Source: Pyrinomonadaceae bacterium (GTDB taxonomy: Bacteria; Acidobacteriota; Blastocatellia; Pyrinomonadales; Pyrinomonadaceae). From it: 64,000 nt of DNA. The DNA lies in assembly GCA_030841105.1 (NCBI GenBank), contig JAVEDE010000078.1, forward strand, positions 78,105 through 142,104, read 5' to 3'. Position 1 is the first letter of the stretch. Each line of letters begins with the position of its first letter. Shown piece by piece: positions 45,008-53,788 of this stretch. The position numbers and the translations under genes were made by a program. The notes below the pieces were generated by a model, which saw only the letters and a list, made by a program, of their open reading frames with translations, was not told where the DNA came from and did no database searches.

Positions 45008-45649
45008 CTCGGATTCCCCCGCGAGAGTCGCATCGCTGTCGTCGCCGCGGTTTCTCCTCTTCAACAGATTGCGCCCGACGAAGAAGGCGACGAGCAACAC
45101 GGCCACGCCAAGCCCGATGTAAGGGTAGTAGCGCGCCAGCAAATCCTTCGCGTGTTCGCCGTAGTAGGCCGCGAGATAGCCGACGAGCGCGTAGCGGAAG
45201 CCGCGGCCGACGGCGACCGCGAGCGCAAAGCGCGTGACGCTGAAACGAAAGACCCCGGCCGTCGCGATGAAAATTTTGAACGGAAACGGCGGCGGCAAGA
45301 CCGACGCGACGAGCACCGAGAGCACGTCGTAACGGTCAATCAACTCTTTCACGCGCGCCTGCTTGCGTGGCGAAAAGCGTTTCAGCGCGCCTTTCCCCGC
45401 GCGGCGCGAGATGTAATAAAAAATGAGACAGCCGATGACCGAACCGAGCGTCGCCGAGAGCACGTAGAGTGCGACCCACGCGGGGTGCGCCGTCGAGAGC
45501 ACGATCAACACGGCGTCGGGGCCGCCGGGCAGAGGGATCAGCGCGGAGTCGAGCAGCGCGATGCCGAAGAGGCCGAACGCCCCGTAGGCGAGCAGATATT
45601 GCTTGACGAATGTCAGCCCGTTAGTAAACTTGCGAAACAACCATTTCAA
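44993..45649 (-). CDS. VTT-domain (DedA/YqaA-like) membrane protein 1
   Basis: 218 residues. Four to five hydrophobic segments. The VTT signature is visible: LLDSALIPLPGGPDAVLIVL near the N-terminus and VASVLPPPFPFKIFIATAGV in the middle, with a re-entrant loop and GRGFRYALVGYLAAYYG. VTT proteins handle membrane lipid (for example undecaprenyl phosphate flipping in DedA members) but the role of this subgroup is not known. A second member follows at 45.7 kb. The C-terminus is charged (LLKRRNRGDDSD). It ends in a 15-base overlap with the exonuclease gene on the other strand. Confidence 0.85.
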   Translation of the reverse strand: MKWLFRKFTNGLTFVKQYLLAYGAFGLFGIALLDSALIPLPGGPDAVLIVLSTAHPAWVALYVLSATLGSVIGCLIFYYISRRAGKGALKRFSPRKQARVKELIDRYDVLSVLVASVLPPPFPFKIFIATAGVFRFSVTRFALAVAVGRGFRYALVGYLAAYYGEHAKDLLARYYPYIGLGVAVLLVAFFVGRNLLKRRNRGDDSDATLAGESESELS

Positions 45650-45721
45650 AATTAACTATTCCCTTCCTCAACCACTGCCGTTTATTTATAGCAACCTGCG
45701 AGATCATTTCCGCCCCGACGT

Positions 45722-46411
45722 TTATTCCGCGCCGCCGGACTCGACGACGTTTTCGGTCTCGTCAATATCAGCCCGCTTCGCCCCGGTCAGGCGATTCTTG
45801 ATGAAATAAATTGCCAGCCCGACGGCGCACAGGGCGGCGACCGAGCCGAGCATCTTCAACCCGTAGCGCTCGATGAATTCAAGCACGTGGCGGCCGTAGT
45901 AAACGGCGAGGATGCCTTCGACGTAGTAGCGGATGCTGCGCGCGATCATGATCGTGATCATGAAACGCCAGCGCGGGTATTCGAGCGCGCCCGCCGTGGC
46001 GACGAAAATCTTGAAGGGCATGGGCGGCGGCAAGAGCGCGGGGATGGCGAGCGTCAGGAAGCCGAAGCGCGCGTAGGCGCGTTCGACGCGTTCGATGTGT
46101 TCGGCGCGGAAACGACGCCGCAAGACCGCCTGGCCGCCGCGCCGCATCAGGACGTAGAGCAGCAGGCAGCCGATGACCGAGCCGAGCGCGGCGAAGAGGG
46201 GAAAATAAAACGCCGCCTTCGGGTCGCTGTAGCAACGCATGACGACGAGGTAGTCGTTGATTTCGGGGAGCGAGAGGAGCGAAGAGTCGAGCGCGCCGAT
46301 GATGATCATGGCGGGCGCGGCCACGTAGATGGGGGTTTCGACGATGAACTTTTGCAGCCCCTCCGCCACCCCGCGCAGCCATTGCCCCAGCCCGTTGATC
46401 AAAAGAAGCAT
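45722..46411 (-). CDS. VTT-domain (DedA/YqaA-like) membrane protein 2
   Basis: 229 residues. It shares the architecture of its neighbour: IIIGALDSSLLSLPEINDYL early, IPALLPPPMPFKIFVATAGA in the middle and a C-terminal transmembrane helix (LGSVAALCAVGLAIYFI). The pair arose by duplication but the sequences have drifted. The PPPxPFKIFxATAG motif is identical in type. It lies on the same strand, 72 bases before the first. A large heptamer repeat lies upstream. Function as for the neighbour, not known. Confidence 0.85.
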   Translation of the reverse strand: MLLLINGLGQWLRGVAEGLQKFIVETPIYVAAPAMIIIGALDSSLLSLPEINDYLVVMRCYSDPKAAFYFPLFAALGSVIGCLLLYVLMRRGGQAVLRRRFRAEHIERVERAYARFGFLTLAIPALLPPPMPFKIFVATAGALEYPRWRFMITIMIARSIRYYVEGILAVYYGRHVLEFIERYGLKMLGSVAALCAVGLAIYFIKNRLTGAKRADIDETENVVESGGAE

Positions 46412-46419
46412 AAACTAAA

Positions 46420-46596
46420 GTGACGAGTGACAAGTGACAAGTGACGAGATAAGAAAAAAGAGTTTATCTCGTCAACTGCCGCTTGTCACTTATAGCTCAC
46501 GACTGCCGCTTGTCGCTTATGGCTCGCGACTCGTTACACGTGGCTCGTGGCCGGGCACGGTTGTGTGCTCGTCACTTGTCACTTGTCACTCGTCAC
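46420..46596. repeat. GTGACRA heptamer inverted repeat, VTT2 to outer-membrane protein gap
   Basis: The left arm, GTGACGA, GTGACAA, GTGACAA, GTGACGA (46420-46447), is exactly complementary over 28 bases to 46569-46596. Nested inside is a second hairpin, GACGAGATAA / TTATCTCGTC (46443-46473). The middle holds more degraded copies (CTTGTCACTTATAGCTC, CTTGTCGCTTATGGCTC). Confidence 0.92.
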
Positions 46597-46600
46597 TGTT

Positions 46601-47482
46601 TTATTTGACGGGGGTGAAGATCGAGGGGGTGTCGTAGGTGACGCCGAAGGTGACGCCGGAGCGCGGGCTGAACTCGGTCAGACCGGCGATGCCCGCGAAG
46701 TCGAAGCGCAGGCCGGAGGCTTTGATCTGCAAGCCGAGGCGGGCTTCCGACTGCGACTCCGTGCCGAGCGGCGCCCGCCCGCCGCGCGTGTTGGCGCGGC
46801 CGTTGATCTCGCCCGCGACGTTGATCTGCCGGTTGACGCGGACGATCCCGGCGACGCCGTAGAGCAGCATGTCGTTCTGCGTGAACGACTGGGTGGGAGC
46901 GGTGAAGATGCCGAGGCCGAGGTTGCCGAAGAGGTTGACGCGATCCTCGCGCCCGAACTTCTTGCCGAAGAGGATCGTGCCGAAGGCGTTCGTCTGGTTG
47001 ATGCCGATGCCCCGCCCCTCGCTGGAGTTGGGCAGTTCGACGCCGAAGCGGAAGCCGAGCGAAGGGGCACGGCGCGTTTCGTTGCGCAGTTTGATCTTGG
47101 TGGAGAGACGGAAGTCACCCGTGTCGTTGGTCGAATCGGTGCGCGCGGTGGTGAGCGGGACGGCCGGGTTGGGCGAGGCCGAGTTGATGCTCAGGAAGTT
47201 TTGCAGCACGCCGTCGATCTGGAATTCGACGTTCGGCGACAGGCCGATGTTGATGCCGACGACGCCGACGCGCGTCAGATCGCCGCGCAGACCCGACACG
47301 GGAAACCGCGCGTCCTGAAAAAACTCGATGCCCGCCTCGATGCGCGCCGAACCGGGCGGGATGATGTCCACGTCCTCGGTGATGAGCGGGCGTTGCTGCG
47401 CAGCAGCGGCGAGCGCGCACGCGAAGGTGCAGACGATGGCGGCCGAAAAGCGTATAAAGTGAGAGCGGAGAAGCGGCATCAT
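46601..47482 (-). CDS. Outer-membrane beta-barrel protein
   Basis: 293 residues with a signal peptide (FSAAIVCTFACALAAAAQ). Residues after it form alternating hydrophobic strands typical of a barrel (GSARIEAGIEFFQDARF, VNLFGNLGLGIFTA). This looks like the transporter/phenol-MetA-like (OmpP1-type or YaiO-type) barrel group, but the family cannot be fixed by eye. The C-terminus is YDTPSIFTPVK and lacks the standard terminal Phe. It lies on its own on the minus strand, ahead of the divergent sigma-factor gene. Confidence 0.7.
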   Translation of the reverse strand: MMPLLRSHFIRFSAAIVCTFACALAAAAQQRPLITEDVDIIPPGSARIEAGIEFFQDARFPVSGLRGDLTRVGVVGINIGLSPNVEFQIDGVLQNFLSINSASPNPAVPLTTARTDSTNDTGDFRLSTKIKLRNETRRAPSLGFRFGVELPNSSEGRGIGINQTNAFGTILFGKKFGREDRVNLFGNLGLGIFTAPTQSFTQNDMLLYGVAGIVRVNRQINVAGEINGRANTRGGRAPLGTESQSEARLGLQIKASGLRFDFAGIAGLTEFSPRSGVTFGVTYDTPSIFTPVK

Positions 47483-47676
47483 AAGTTAAGCGTCGGAAGT
47501 CGGGCGTAGTGGACGTCGTTTCAAAGTCGAATCGCGCCGGGCGTCTCGACGCACGCGCGCTGTTTCAATTGAACTCAAGGCGGATTGTAGAGGCAACGTT
47601 TGCGGAGCGTCAATGTTTCAGCCTCGCCGTAACAAAAATTTGGAAGAAACGACGGGGCTGCTTCGTCTAACGAGAC

Positions 47677-48315
47677 GTGAGTTTGATTGCGAATGCAGCG
47701 TTGGGGATGGAGCTAACGGTGGCGGTGACTGATGAACGTCCGGTTGACACGCGCGTCGTCGCGTCCTGCCAGCAGGGCGACCGCGAAGCCTTCCGCCTGC
47801 TCTTCGAGACGCACAAAGATAAAGTCTATTCCATCGCGCTCTACTTCTTCGGCGGCGACGCCGCGCTCGCCTCAGACATCACCCAACAGGTCTTTCTCAA
47901 ACTCTTCACGCGCATCGGACAGTTTCGCCACCAGTCGGAATTTACGACGTGGCTTTACCGTCTGACGACCAACACCTGCATTGACGAGCAACGCAGGCGA
48001 CGCCGTTTCAGCCCGCTGCCCGACGCGCTCGGAGAGACACCGCGCGGGCACGGCGGCGCGAGTGCGACGCCCGCCGCCGAGGCGCGCTTCATGCGCCTTG
48101 AGATCGCGGATTCGGTGCGCGACGCCATCGGGTCGCTCAAGCCGAAGCTGCGTATCGCGATCCTGCTCAAGTATTTCGAGGAGCTTTCCTACGAAGAGAT
48201 CGCGGCCGTCCTCAACTGTTCCAAAGGCACGGTGGCCTCGCGTCTCAATCGCGGCCATCGCATACTCGCGCAGCGGCTCGGCCACCTGCGCGCTAATGTT
48301 TTAAGCGGAGACTAA
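47677..48315 (+). CDS. ECF-type RNA polymerase sigma factor
   Basis: 212 residues from GTG 47677; ATG 47707 (MELTVAVTDER) is an alternative start. Region 2 is recognisable (RLLFETHKDKVYSIALYFFG to DITQQVFLKLFTRIGQF), then a linker with a run of basic residues (RRRRRF). Region 4 shows the HTH (LSYEEIAAVLNCSKGTVASR). It directs RNA polymerase to a specific promoter set and is followed nine bases downstream by a zinc-finger anti-sigma/FecR gene, a standard sigma/anti-sigma order. The regulon is not visible here. Confidence 0.93.
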   Translation: MSLIANAALGMELTVAVTDERPVDTRVVASCQQGDREAFRLLFETHKDKVYSIALYFFGGDAALASDITQQVFLKLFTRIGQFRHQSEFTTWLYRLTTNTCIDEQRRRRRFSPLPDALGETPRGHGGASATPAAEARFMRLEIADSVRDAIGSLKPKLRIAILLKYFEELSYEEIAAVLNCSKGTVASRLNRGHRILAQRLGHLRANVLSGD

Positions 48316-48324
48316 GAAGTAAAG

Positions 48325-49605
48325 ATGTTCGGCCAACGGCACGTCAAAGATCAACTCACGGCCTACGCGCACGGCGAACTTCCGGCGGACGAGTCGGCGC
48401 GCGTCGCCGCGCATCTCGGCGCGTGCGCGCGCTGCCGCGCGGAGTTTGAAGAGATCAGTTACGGCATCCGCCTCGTCGAAAGTTTGACCACACAGGCCGC
48501 GCCCGCGAACCTCTGGGAAGGCATCGAGGCCGCACTGGCTCAAGAGTCGTTTCGAGACAATCAACGGGAGCATGCGGCGCGTTCAGACTCGCCGGAGAAA
48601 ACTGCTCGCCGCAGTCGGCGTCTCGGCAGTTGGCGTCTTGGCAGTTTACTTCCCGGCAATTTACTCAACGGCCGTCTCGCCGGTTGGCGACCCGCGCTGG
48701 CGGCGGGTCTCGTCCTGCTGTTCGTGCTCGGCGCGGGCGGCGCGTCTTGGTTCTACCTGCGCTCGACGCGCGCGAGTTGGGAAGTGGCGCGCTTGCAGGG
48801 CGCGCCCTCGATTGACGCGGATCGGATGGGTTCGACCGGGCGGCTCGGCATCGGCGAATGGCTCGAAACCGATGCCGACTCGCGCGCGCAGATCAAGGTG
48901 GCCGACATCGGGCAGGTGGAAGTTGATCCCGGCACGCGCATCCGTCTCGTCGAGACGCGACTGACCGAGCATCGTCTGGAACTCGCGCGCGGCCGCATGC
49001 ACGCGACCATCTACGCGCCGCCGCGCCTCTTCTTCGTGGACACGCCTTCGGCCGTCGCCGCCGACCTCGGCTGCGCCTACACGCTCGAAGTTGACGACGC
49101 GGGGCGCAGCACCCTGCACGTCACGGCGGGCTGGGTGGCGTTCGAGACGAAGGATCGCGAGTCTATGGTTCCGGCCGGTGCGGCATGCCTGACGCGGCCG
49201 GGCATCGGGCCGGGCACGCCCTTCTTTGAAGACGCCTCCGAACTGTTTCTCGACTCGCTCGCGAAATTCGACTTCGCGGGCGGCGGCACGGACGCCCTGC
49301 AAGCCATCGTCGCCGAAGCCCGCCCGCGCGACACGCTCACGCTCTGGCATCTGCTCGCACGCACGGAAGGCGACGAACGCTCGCGCGTCTACGAACGCCT
49401 CGCCGCGCTCGCGCCCACGCCCGCGGGCGTGACGCGCGAAGGCATCATGCGCCTCGACCCCGCAATGCTCTACGAATGGAAGGCGCAGATGGAGCCGACG
49501 TGGATGGCCGACAGCATGCCCGACATGCACGGCACGTGGGGCAACCTCCGGGCTGACAGTCCCACGCCACGCGTCATCAGAAAAGCCCGAAACTATCTCA
49601 AGTAA
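48325..49605 (+). CDS. Zinc-finger anti-sigma factor with a FecR domain
   Basis: 426 residues. An N-terminal anti-sigma zinc motif is present (HLGACARCR, the HxxxCxxC form, near residues 32-39). One transmembrane helix follows (LAAGLVLLFVLGAGGASWFYL, residues about 126-146), then a periplasmic FecR-like domain (EWLETDADSRAQIKVADIG, IRLVETRLTEHRLELARGRM to HVTAGWVAFETKD) and a tail. It should hold the ECF sigma factor encoded just upstream and release it on an envelope signal. Cleavage by a site-2 protease such as RseP (36.8 kb) is plausible but not shown. The pair shares an operon with only nine bases between. Confidence 0.85.
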   Translation: MFGQRHVKDQLTAYAHGELPADESARVAAHLGACARCRAEFEEISYGIRLVESLTTQAAPANLWEGIEAALAQESFRDNQREHAARSDSPEKTARRSRRLGSWRLGSLLPGNLLNGRLAGWRPALAAGLVLLFVLGAGGASWFYLRSTRASWEVARLQGAPSIDADRMGSTGRLGIGEWLETDADSRAQIKVADIGQVEVDPGTRIRLVETRLTEHRLELARGRMHATIYAPPRLFFVDTPSAVAADLGCAYTLEVDDAGRSTLHVTAGWVAFETKDRESMVPAGAACLTRPGIGPGTPFFEDASELFLDSLAKFDFAGGGTDALQAIVAEARPRDTLTLWHLLARTEGDERSRVYERLAALAPTPAGVTREGIMRLDPAMLYEWKAQMEPTWMADSMPDMHGTWGNLRADSPTPRVIRKARNYLK

Positions 49606-49811
49606 ACATCCGCCGCCGCACCAAGCGAGAACGTTTAGCGAGTCGCCATTGCGTATGACTCAAGTTATCTCCGCGCTACTCGAACATCCCTATCAAGCAG
49701 CGAGAGTAAATGAAAGTTATTGACTGACACGGCCGTCTAATAGACATCAAGACGCGCTATGGAAGTTGTAGCGGAAGTTGCGGCGAGGGCGACGGGCGGA
49801 GGTGAAAGTTG

Positions 49812-50276
49812 ATGCGAAAGTTTCTCAAGTTGACGGCGTTGGCTCTGGGCGTGATCTTCATCTCGGTGCAGTTCGTGCGACCGAACAAAACGAACTTGCC
49901 AATCGAGCCGACCCACACCATCGAATCGCACGCGCGCGTCACGCCGGAGGTCGCCGGTATCTTCGAGCGCGCCTGCAAGGATTGTCATTCCAACCAAACC
50001 GAGTGGCCTTGGTATGCACGGGTCGCGCCGGTCTCTTGGTACGTCACGGATCACGTCAACCACGGGCGCAAGAACCTTAACTTTTCCGAGTGGTCAAACT
50101 ACGACCGCGAGCGCGCCGACTGGCTGCTCGGCGCGATGTGCATGACCGCCGAGCGCGGCCGGATGCCGCTCCCCTCCTACACGCGCATGCACCACGCCGC
50201 CAAACTCTCGCCCGCCGACGTGCAAACTCTCTGCGCGTGGTCGCGCACGGAACAACAACGTCTCGCGAGGCGGTAA
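49812..50276 (+). CDS. Haem-binding domain protein (CxxCH)
   Basis: 154 residues from ATG 49812, with GGAGG nine bases before; a TTG one codon earlier is unlikely. An N-terminal hydrophobic segment (LKLTALALGVIFISVQFV) is followed by a domain with one haem motif, Cys-Lys-Asp-Cys-His (FERACKDCHSNQTEWPW), and the haem_bd-type pattern YARVAPVSWYVTDHVNHGR with SYTRMHHAAKLS at the end. This family binds one c-type haem in the periplasm. The role is unknown; a respiratory or sensory link is possible. It is followed by a purine-rich repeat. Confidence 0.85.
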   Translation: MRKFLKLTALALGVIFISVQFVRPNKTNLPIEPTHTIESHARVTPEVAGIFERACKDCHSNQTEWPWYARVAPVSWYVTDHVNHGRKNLNFSEWSNYDRERADWLLGAMCMTAERGRMPLPSYTRMHHAAKLSPADVQTLCAWSRTEQQRLARR

Positions 50277-50372
50277 CAGAGGGGAAAAGAGAAAGGGGGA
50301 AGGGGTAAAAACTCACGACTCTGTGAATTTATTTCTTACCCTTTGCCCCTTTCCCTTTTCCCCTTCCCCTCG
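50276..50372. repeat. Purine/pyrimidine inverted repeat
   Basis: The left arm (about 50278-50310: GGGGAAAAGAGAAAGGGGG and so on) is nearly complementary to the right arm (50334-50372: TTACCCTTTGCCCCTTTC and so on). Same placement and hairpin design as the heptamer repeats, with a seven-base flavour (GGAAAAG, GAAAGGG). Confidence 0.6.
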
Positions 50373-50488
50373 TCTCTATTACCACTCGCCCGCGCCCTCT
50401 GTGCTACCATCCCGCCGCAAGTTTGCGATCCCGCGCATGACGCTAGACGCGTCCGCCACACTCCTGTTAATGGATGCCGACTGATCAC

Positions 50489-53089
50489 ATGAAAAAACAA
50501 AGGCTCGCCTGTTCCCTGCTGCTCTCGCTTCTGCTCACGCACGCTCCGTCGCCGTCTTTCAAACTCCACGCGCAAACTCCGGCCGCGTCGCCACCGCCCG
50601 TCTCGAAGACGTTGACGCTGGCGGGGCTGCGCGCGCCCGTGACGATCCGCCGCGACGAACGCGGCATCCCGCACATCGAGGCCGCCAACGAGGCCGACCT
50701 CTATTTCGCGCAAGGTTACGCGACGGCGAGCGACCGCCTGTGGCAGATGGACTTGTTGCGGCGCACGGCGCGCGGCGAACTGGCGGAAATTTTCGGCCGC
50801 CCCGTGCTCGAAGAGGACAAGCGGCGGCGCATCTACGGCTTCGCCGCGCTCTCGGAAACGCTCGTCGCGCGCACCTCTGCCGTGACGCGCGCTGCGCTAG
50901 AAGCATACGCGCGCGGCGTCAACGCCTACATCGAATCGCGCGGCACGGCTGACGCGCCCCTGCCCGCGGAGTTTCAACTCATCGGCTACAAGCCGCGCCC
51001 CTGGCGTCCGGCCGACTCGCTCGTCATCGGCAAGATTTTCGCCGAGACGCTCTCGACCACTTGGCCGACCGATCTCTCGCGCGCCCTGCTCGCAGACCTC
51101 CCGCCCGCGCGCCGCGCGCAACTGCTGCCCGACAGTTCCCCGCTCGACGTGCTCGTCGTCGGCAGCGACGACGTGAAGTCGCAGACGCCGAACGGAAACG
51201 ACAAGAAGCCCGCCCCGAAAAGTCGTGCAGCTAAAACCCGCGCGGCGACGACTCGTGCTGTTACAACTCGTGCGGCAACGACTCACGCAGCAATGACTCA
51301 CGCGGCGACAACCGGCGCAGCAAGTCTCCCTTCGTTTGACGAGCGCGTGCGTGATGAACTGCTGGCGGAGGTCGAGCGCGTCACGGACTTGTCGAGAAGT
51401 TCGCTCGAACGCGTCGGCCTCTACATGGAGGGGCGCGCTGTGAGCAACAACTGGGTGGCGAGCGGCAAGCGCACCGCGTCGGGCAAGCCCCTGCTCGCCA
51501 ACGATCCGCACCTGCCCGCCTCCGCGCCGTCCATCTGGCACATGGCGCACCTCAGCGCGCCCGGCCTGCACGTCGCGGGCGTCACCGCGCCCGGTGCGCC
51601 CGGCATCATCATCGGCCACAACGAACACATAGCGTGGGGCATGACCAACCTCGACCCCGACGTGCAGGACTTGTATCTCGAACGTTTCAGCGCCGACAAA
51701 AAGAATTTCTACGAGACGCCTTCCGGCCTGCGCGAGGCAGAAGTGCGGCGCGAAGAGATCAAGGTGCGTAAAGGTCTGACCGACGCCTCGACCGAGACCA
51801 TCAACTTCGATGTGACGGTGACACGCCACGGCCCCATCATCCTCGAACGCGAGGGCAAGCGTTACGCCCTCCGCTGGACTGCGTTCGACGCGGAGCGGAC
51901 GGAGTTTGACGCCTTCTACAAGATCAACCGCGCGCGCAACTGGAACGAGTTTCGCGACGCGCTCGGCGGCTACAGCGGCCCGACGCAGAATTTCGTCTAC
52001 GCGGACACCGCCGGGCACATCGGCTACTACGGCGCGGGGCGCATCCCCGTCAGGCGCGGCGGCGAGGGCGACGGCAGCGTCCCATTCGACGGCGCGACCG
52101 ACGCGGGCGAGTGGGCAAGTTTCATCCCGTTCGACGAACTGCCGCACTCGTATGATCCGCCGTCGGGCTTGATCGTCACGGCCAACAGCCGCGTCGCCGG
52201 GCGCAGCTACCCGCACCACCTCACGCACGAGTGGGCTGCGCCTTATCGCTCGCGCCGCATCTACGATCTGCTGTCGGCGAAGCGAAAGCTGACCGCGGAC
52301 GATTACCGCGCCGTGCAGGGCGACGTGTATTCAATCGGCGGGACGAGTTTCGCACGCGCCGCCTCGGCAGTCTTGCGCGCGCTCCCGCCGCTCGGCGACA
52401 TCGCCGGTCAACCGACCTTCAACGACGCCAAACTGCGCGAGACGGTCGCGGCTCTCGAAGGCTGGGACGGGCGCGTGACGATGGACTCGCGCGTCGCGCC
52501 GCTCGTGGCGGAGTTGAGCGCGTCCTTCCGTCGGCGCATCCTCAAAGACGCGCTTGGCGAGGCGCGCGCGCGTTCGTACCGTTGGGCGAGCGGCGATCTG
52601 TTCTTTAACCGCGTCGCGGCGGAGCGTCCGGCGGAGTGGTTGCCGAAGGAGTTCCCGAACTACGGCGAGTTGATGCGCGCCTGTCTGTTGGACGCCCGCG
52701 CGGCTCTGACGAAACGCATCGGCGCGGACGAGTCGGCGTGGACGTGGGGACGTTACTCGCCCGCGCGTTTCCCGCACCCGCTCGCGGCCGTGCCCTTCGT
52801 CGGCGCGCGTTACGCGCTTGAGCCGCTTCCGGTGAACGGTACGGGGTGGGCTGTCGCGGGCGCGACCGTCAACGTCGGCGCGAACGTCTCGATGCGGCTC
52901 ATCGCGGACTTGAGCGACTGGGACAAGACGCAGCAAGGCATCGCGCTCGGCGAGTCGGGCGACCCGGCCAGCCCGCACTGGTCGGATCAACTCGCGGACT
53001 GGCACGCCGCCGCCCCGCGCGTCCTCCCGTTCGGCGCGCGCGCCGTCGTCGCCAACACGCGCGAGACGCTCACGCTCGCGCCCAAGTGA
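50489..53089 (+). CDS. Penicillin acylase family (Ntn hydrolase)
   Basis: 866 residues from ATG 50489 (MKKQRLACSLLLSLLL, a signal peptide); ATG 50474 is possible. Family members are periplasmic amidases that cleave themselves into two subunits before a Ser. Here the nucleophile Ser319 lies in RAVSNNWVASGKRTA, followed by LLANDPHLPAS and SIWHMAHL. The usual N-terminal part shows DERGIPHIEA and FAQGYATASDRLWQMDLLRR. Residues about 245-280, just before the processing site, hold a low-complexity repeat of TTRAA/THAAT units. Length matches the family. The substrate may be an acyl-amide such as a homoserine lactone, which the sequence cannot decide. Confidence 0.92.
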   Translation: MKKQRLACSLLLSLLLTHAPSPSFKLHAQTPAASPPPVSKTLTLAGLRAPVTIRRDERGIPHIEAANEADLYFAQGYATASDRLWQMDLLRRTARGELAEIFGRPVLEEDKRRRIYGFAALSETLVARTSAVTRAALEAYARGVNAYIESRGTADAPLPAEFQLIGYKPRPWRPADSLVIGKIFAETLSTTWPTDLSRALLADLPPARRAQLLPDSSPLDVLVVGSDDVKSQTPNGNDKKPAPKSRAAKTRAATTRAVTTRAATTHAAMTHAATTGAASLPSFDERVRDELLAEVERVTDLSRSSLERVGLYMEGRAVSNNWVASGKRTASGKPLLANDPHLPASAPSIWHMAHLSAPGLHVAGVTAPGAPGIIIGHNEHIAWGMTNLDPDVQDLYLERFSADKKNFYETPSGLREAEVRREEIKVRKGLTDASTETINFDVTVTRHGPIILEREGKRYALRWTAFDAERTEFDAFYKINRARNWNEFRDALGGYSGPTQNFVYADTAGHIGYYGAGRIPVRRGGEGDGSVPFDGATDAGEWASFIPFDELPHSYDPPSGLIVTANSRVAGRSYPHHLTHEWAAPYRSRRIYDLLSAKRKLTADDYRAVQGDVYSIGGTSFARAASAVLRALPPLGDIAGQPTFNDAKLRETVAALEGWDGRVTMDSRVAPLVAELSASFRRRILKDALGEARARSYRWASGDLFFNRVAAERPAEWLPKEFPNYGELMRACLLDARAALTKRIGADESAWTWGRYSPARFPHPLAAVPFVGARYALEPLPVNGTGWAVAGATVNVGANVSMRLIADLSDWDKTQQGIALGESGDPASPHWSDQLADWHAAAPRVLPFGARAVVANTRETLTLAPK

Positions 53090-53113
53090 GTTCTACCAAT
53101 TCTTATGCAAAGA

Positions 53114-53147
53114 AAAAAGCCCGCGCCTTTTCAGACGCGGGCTTTTT
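53114..53147. terminator. Bidirectional terminator
   Basis: AAAAAGCCCGCG (53114-53125) with CGCGGGCTTTTT (53136-53147), loop of ten bases, T-rich on one side and A-rich on the other. It serves the acylase (+) and the barrel protein (-). Confidence 0.85.
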
Positions 53148-53170
53148 CAGCCAAGGTTTCGAGACTTCGC

Positions 53171-53788
53171 TTAGAAGCGGAAGTTGAGGCCGATGCCGAG
53201 GCGGATGTTGTTGCTGGTCTCGCCTTCGAGACGGACGGGATTGTACTCGACCTTGATCGCGCGGAAGTCAATGTTCCGGTTGATGCGGATGTCGAGGCCG
53301 CCGCCGACGGCCGCCGCGAAGCCCGTCTCGCTCTCGCTGAAGTTGGCGTTCGGCAAGCCGGTGGTGAGTCCGGTCACGTCAACCGAAGCATGCCCGAGGC
53401 CGAACAGCGCCTGCGCGAAGGGGCGCACGCGCGTCGCGGTCGCGTTGTCCTGAATCTTGATGCCGCCCATGAACTGCGTCAGTTTGCCATCAACATTCAC
53501 GTTCTCGCCGCCGGGGACGAGGGGGCCGAAGTCGCGCGACTTCTTGTGGTATGAAAAATCGGCCTTCGCGCCGACGTAGCGGGTGAAGTTGTAACCGGCG
53601 TCAATGTTCACGCCGTTGAAGCCCTCGCGGCCGGTGTCGTTGGGGTCGGGGCTGAACGCGCCGTCCGAGTCCACGCGGTTCTGCGAGAACATGACGCCGA
53701 ATTCGCCGCGCTTGAAATCACCGTCCTGCGCGAACGCCAGCGGCGCGCAAAAGACGAAGAACAAAGCCATAAAAAGTGCTTTACGCAT
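53171..53788 (-). CDS. Small outer-membrane beta-barrel protein
   Basis: 205 residues from ATG 53788, with AAAGGAAA about 12 bases upstream and a signal peptide (RKALFMALFFVFCAPLAFAQ). It has the OmpA/OMP_b-brl eight-strand pattern: EFGVMFSQNRVDSD, VNIDAGYNFTRYVGAKADFS, AAVGGGLDIRINRNIDFRA, and the last strand GIGLNFRF, ending in Phe as barrel proteins do. It is probably structural or adhesive in the outer membrane. It is convergent with the acylase gene, sharing the terminator. Confidence 0.85.
   Translation of the reverse strand: MRKALFMALFFVFCAPLAFAQDGDFKRGEFGVMFSQNRVDSDGAFSPDPNDTGREGFNGVNIDAGYNFTRYVGAKADFSYHKKSRDFGPLVPGGENVNVDGKLTQFMGGIKIQDNATATRVRPFAQALFGLGHASVDVTGLTTGLPNANFSESETGFAAAVGGGLDIRINRNIDFRAIKVEYNPVRLEGETSNNIRLGIGLNFRF

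Noticed and set aside
48661..49530. Minus-strand ORF opposite the anti-sigma/FecR gene
   Set aside because: No motif, and third-position composition typical of an antisense shadow.
50276..50372. The purine-rich repeat as a simple terminator of the haem-protein gene
   Set aside because: It is far longer than a terminator and resembles the other inverted repeat arrays, although it could also end transcription.
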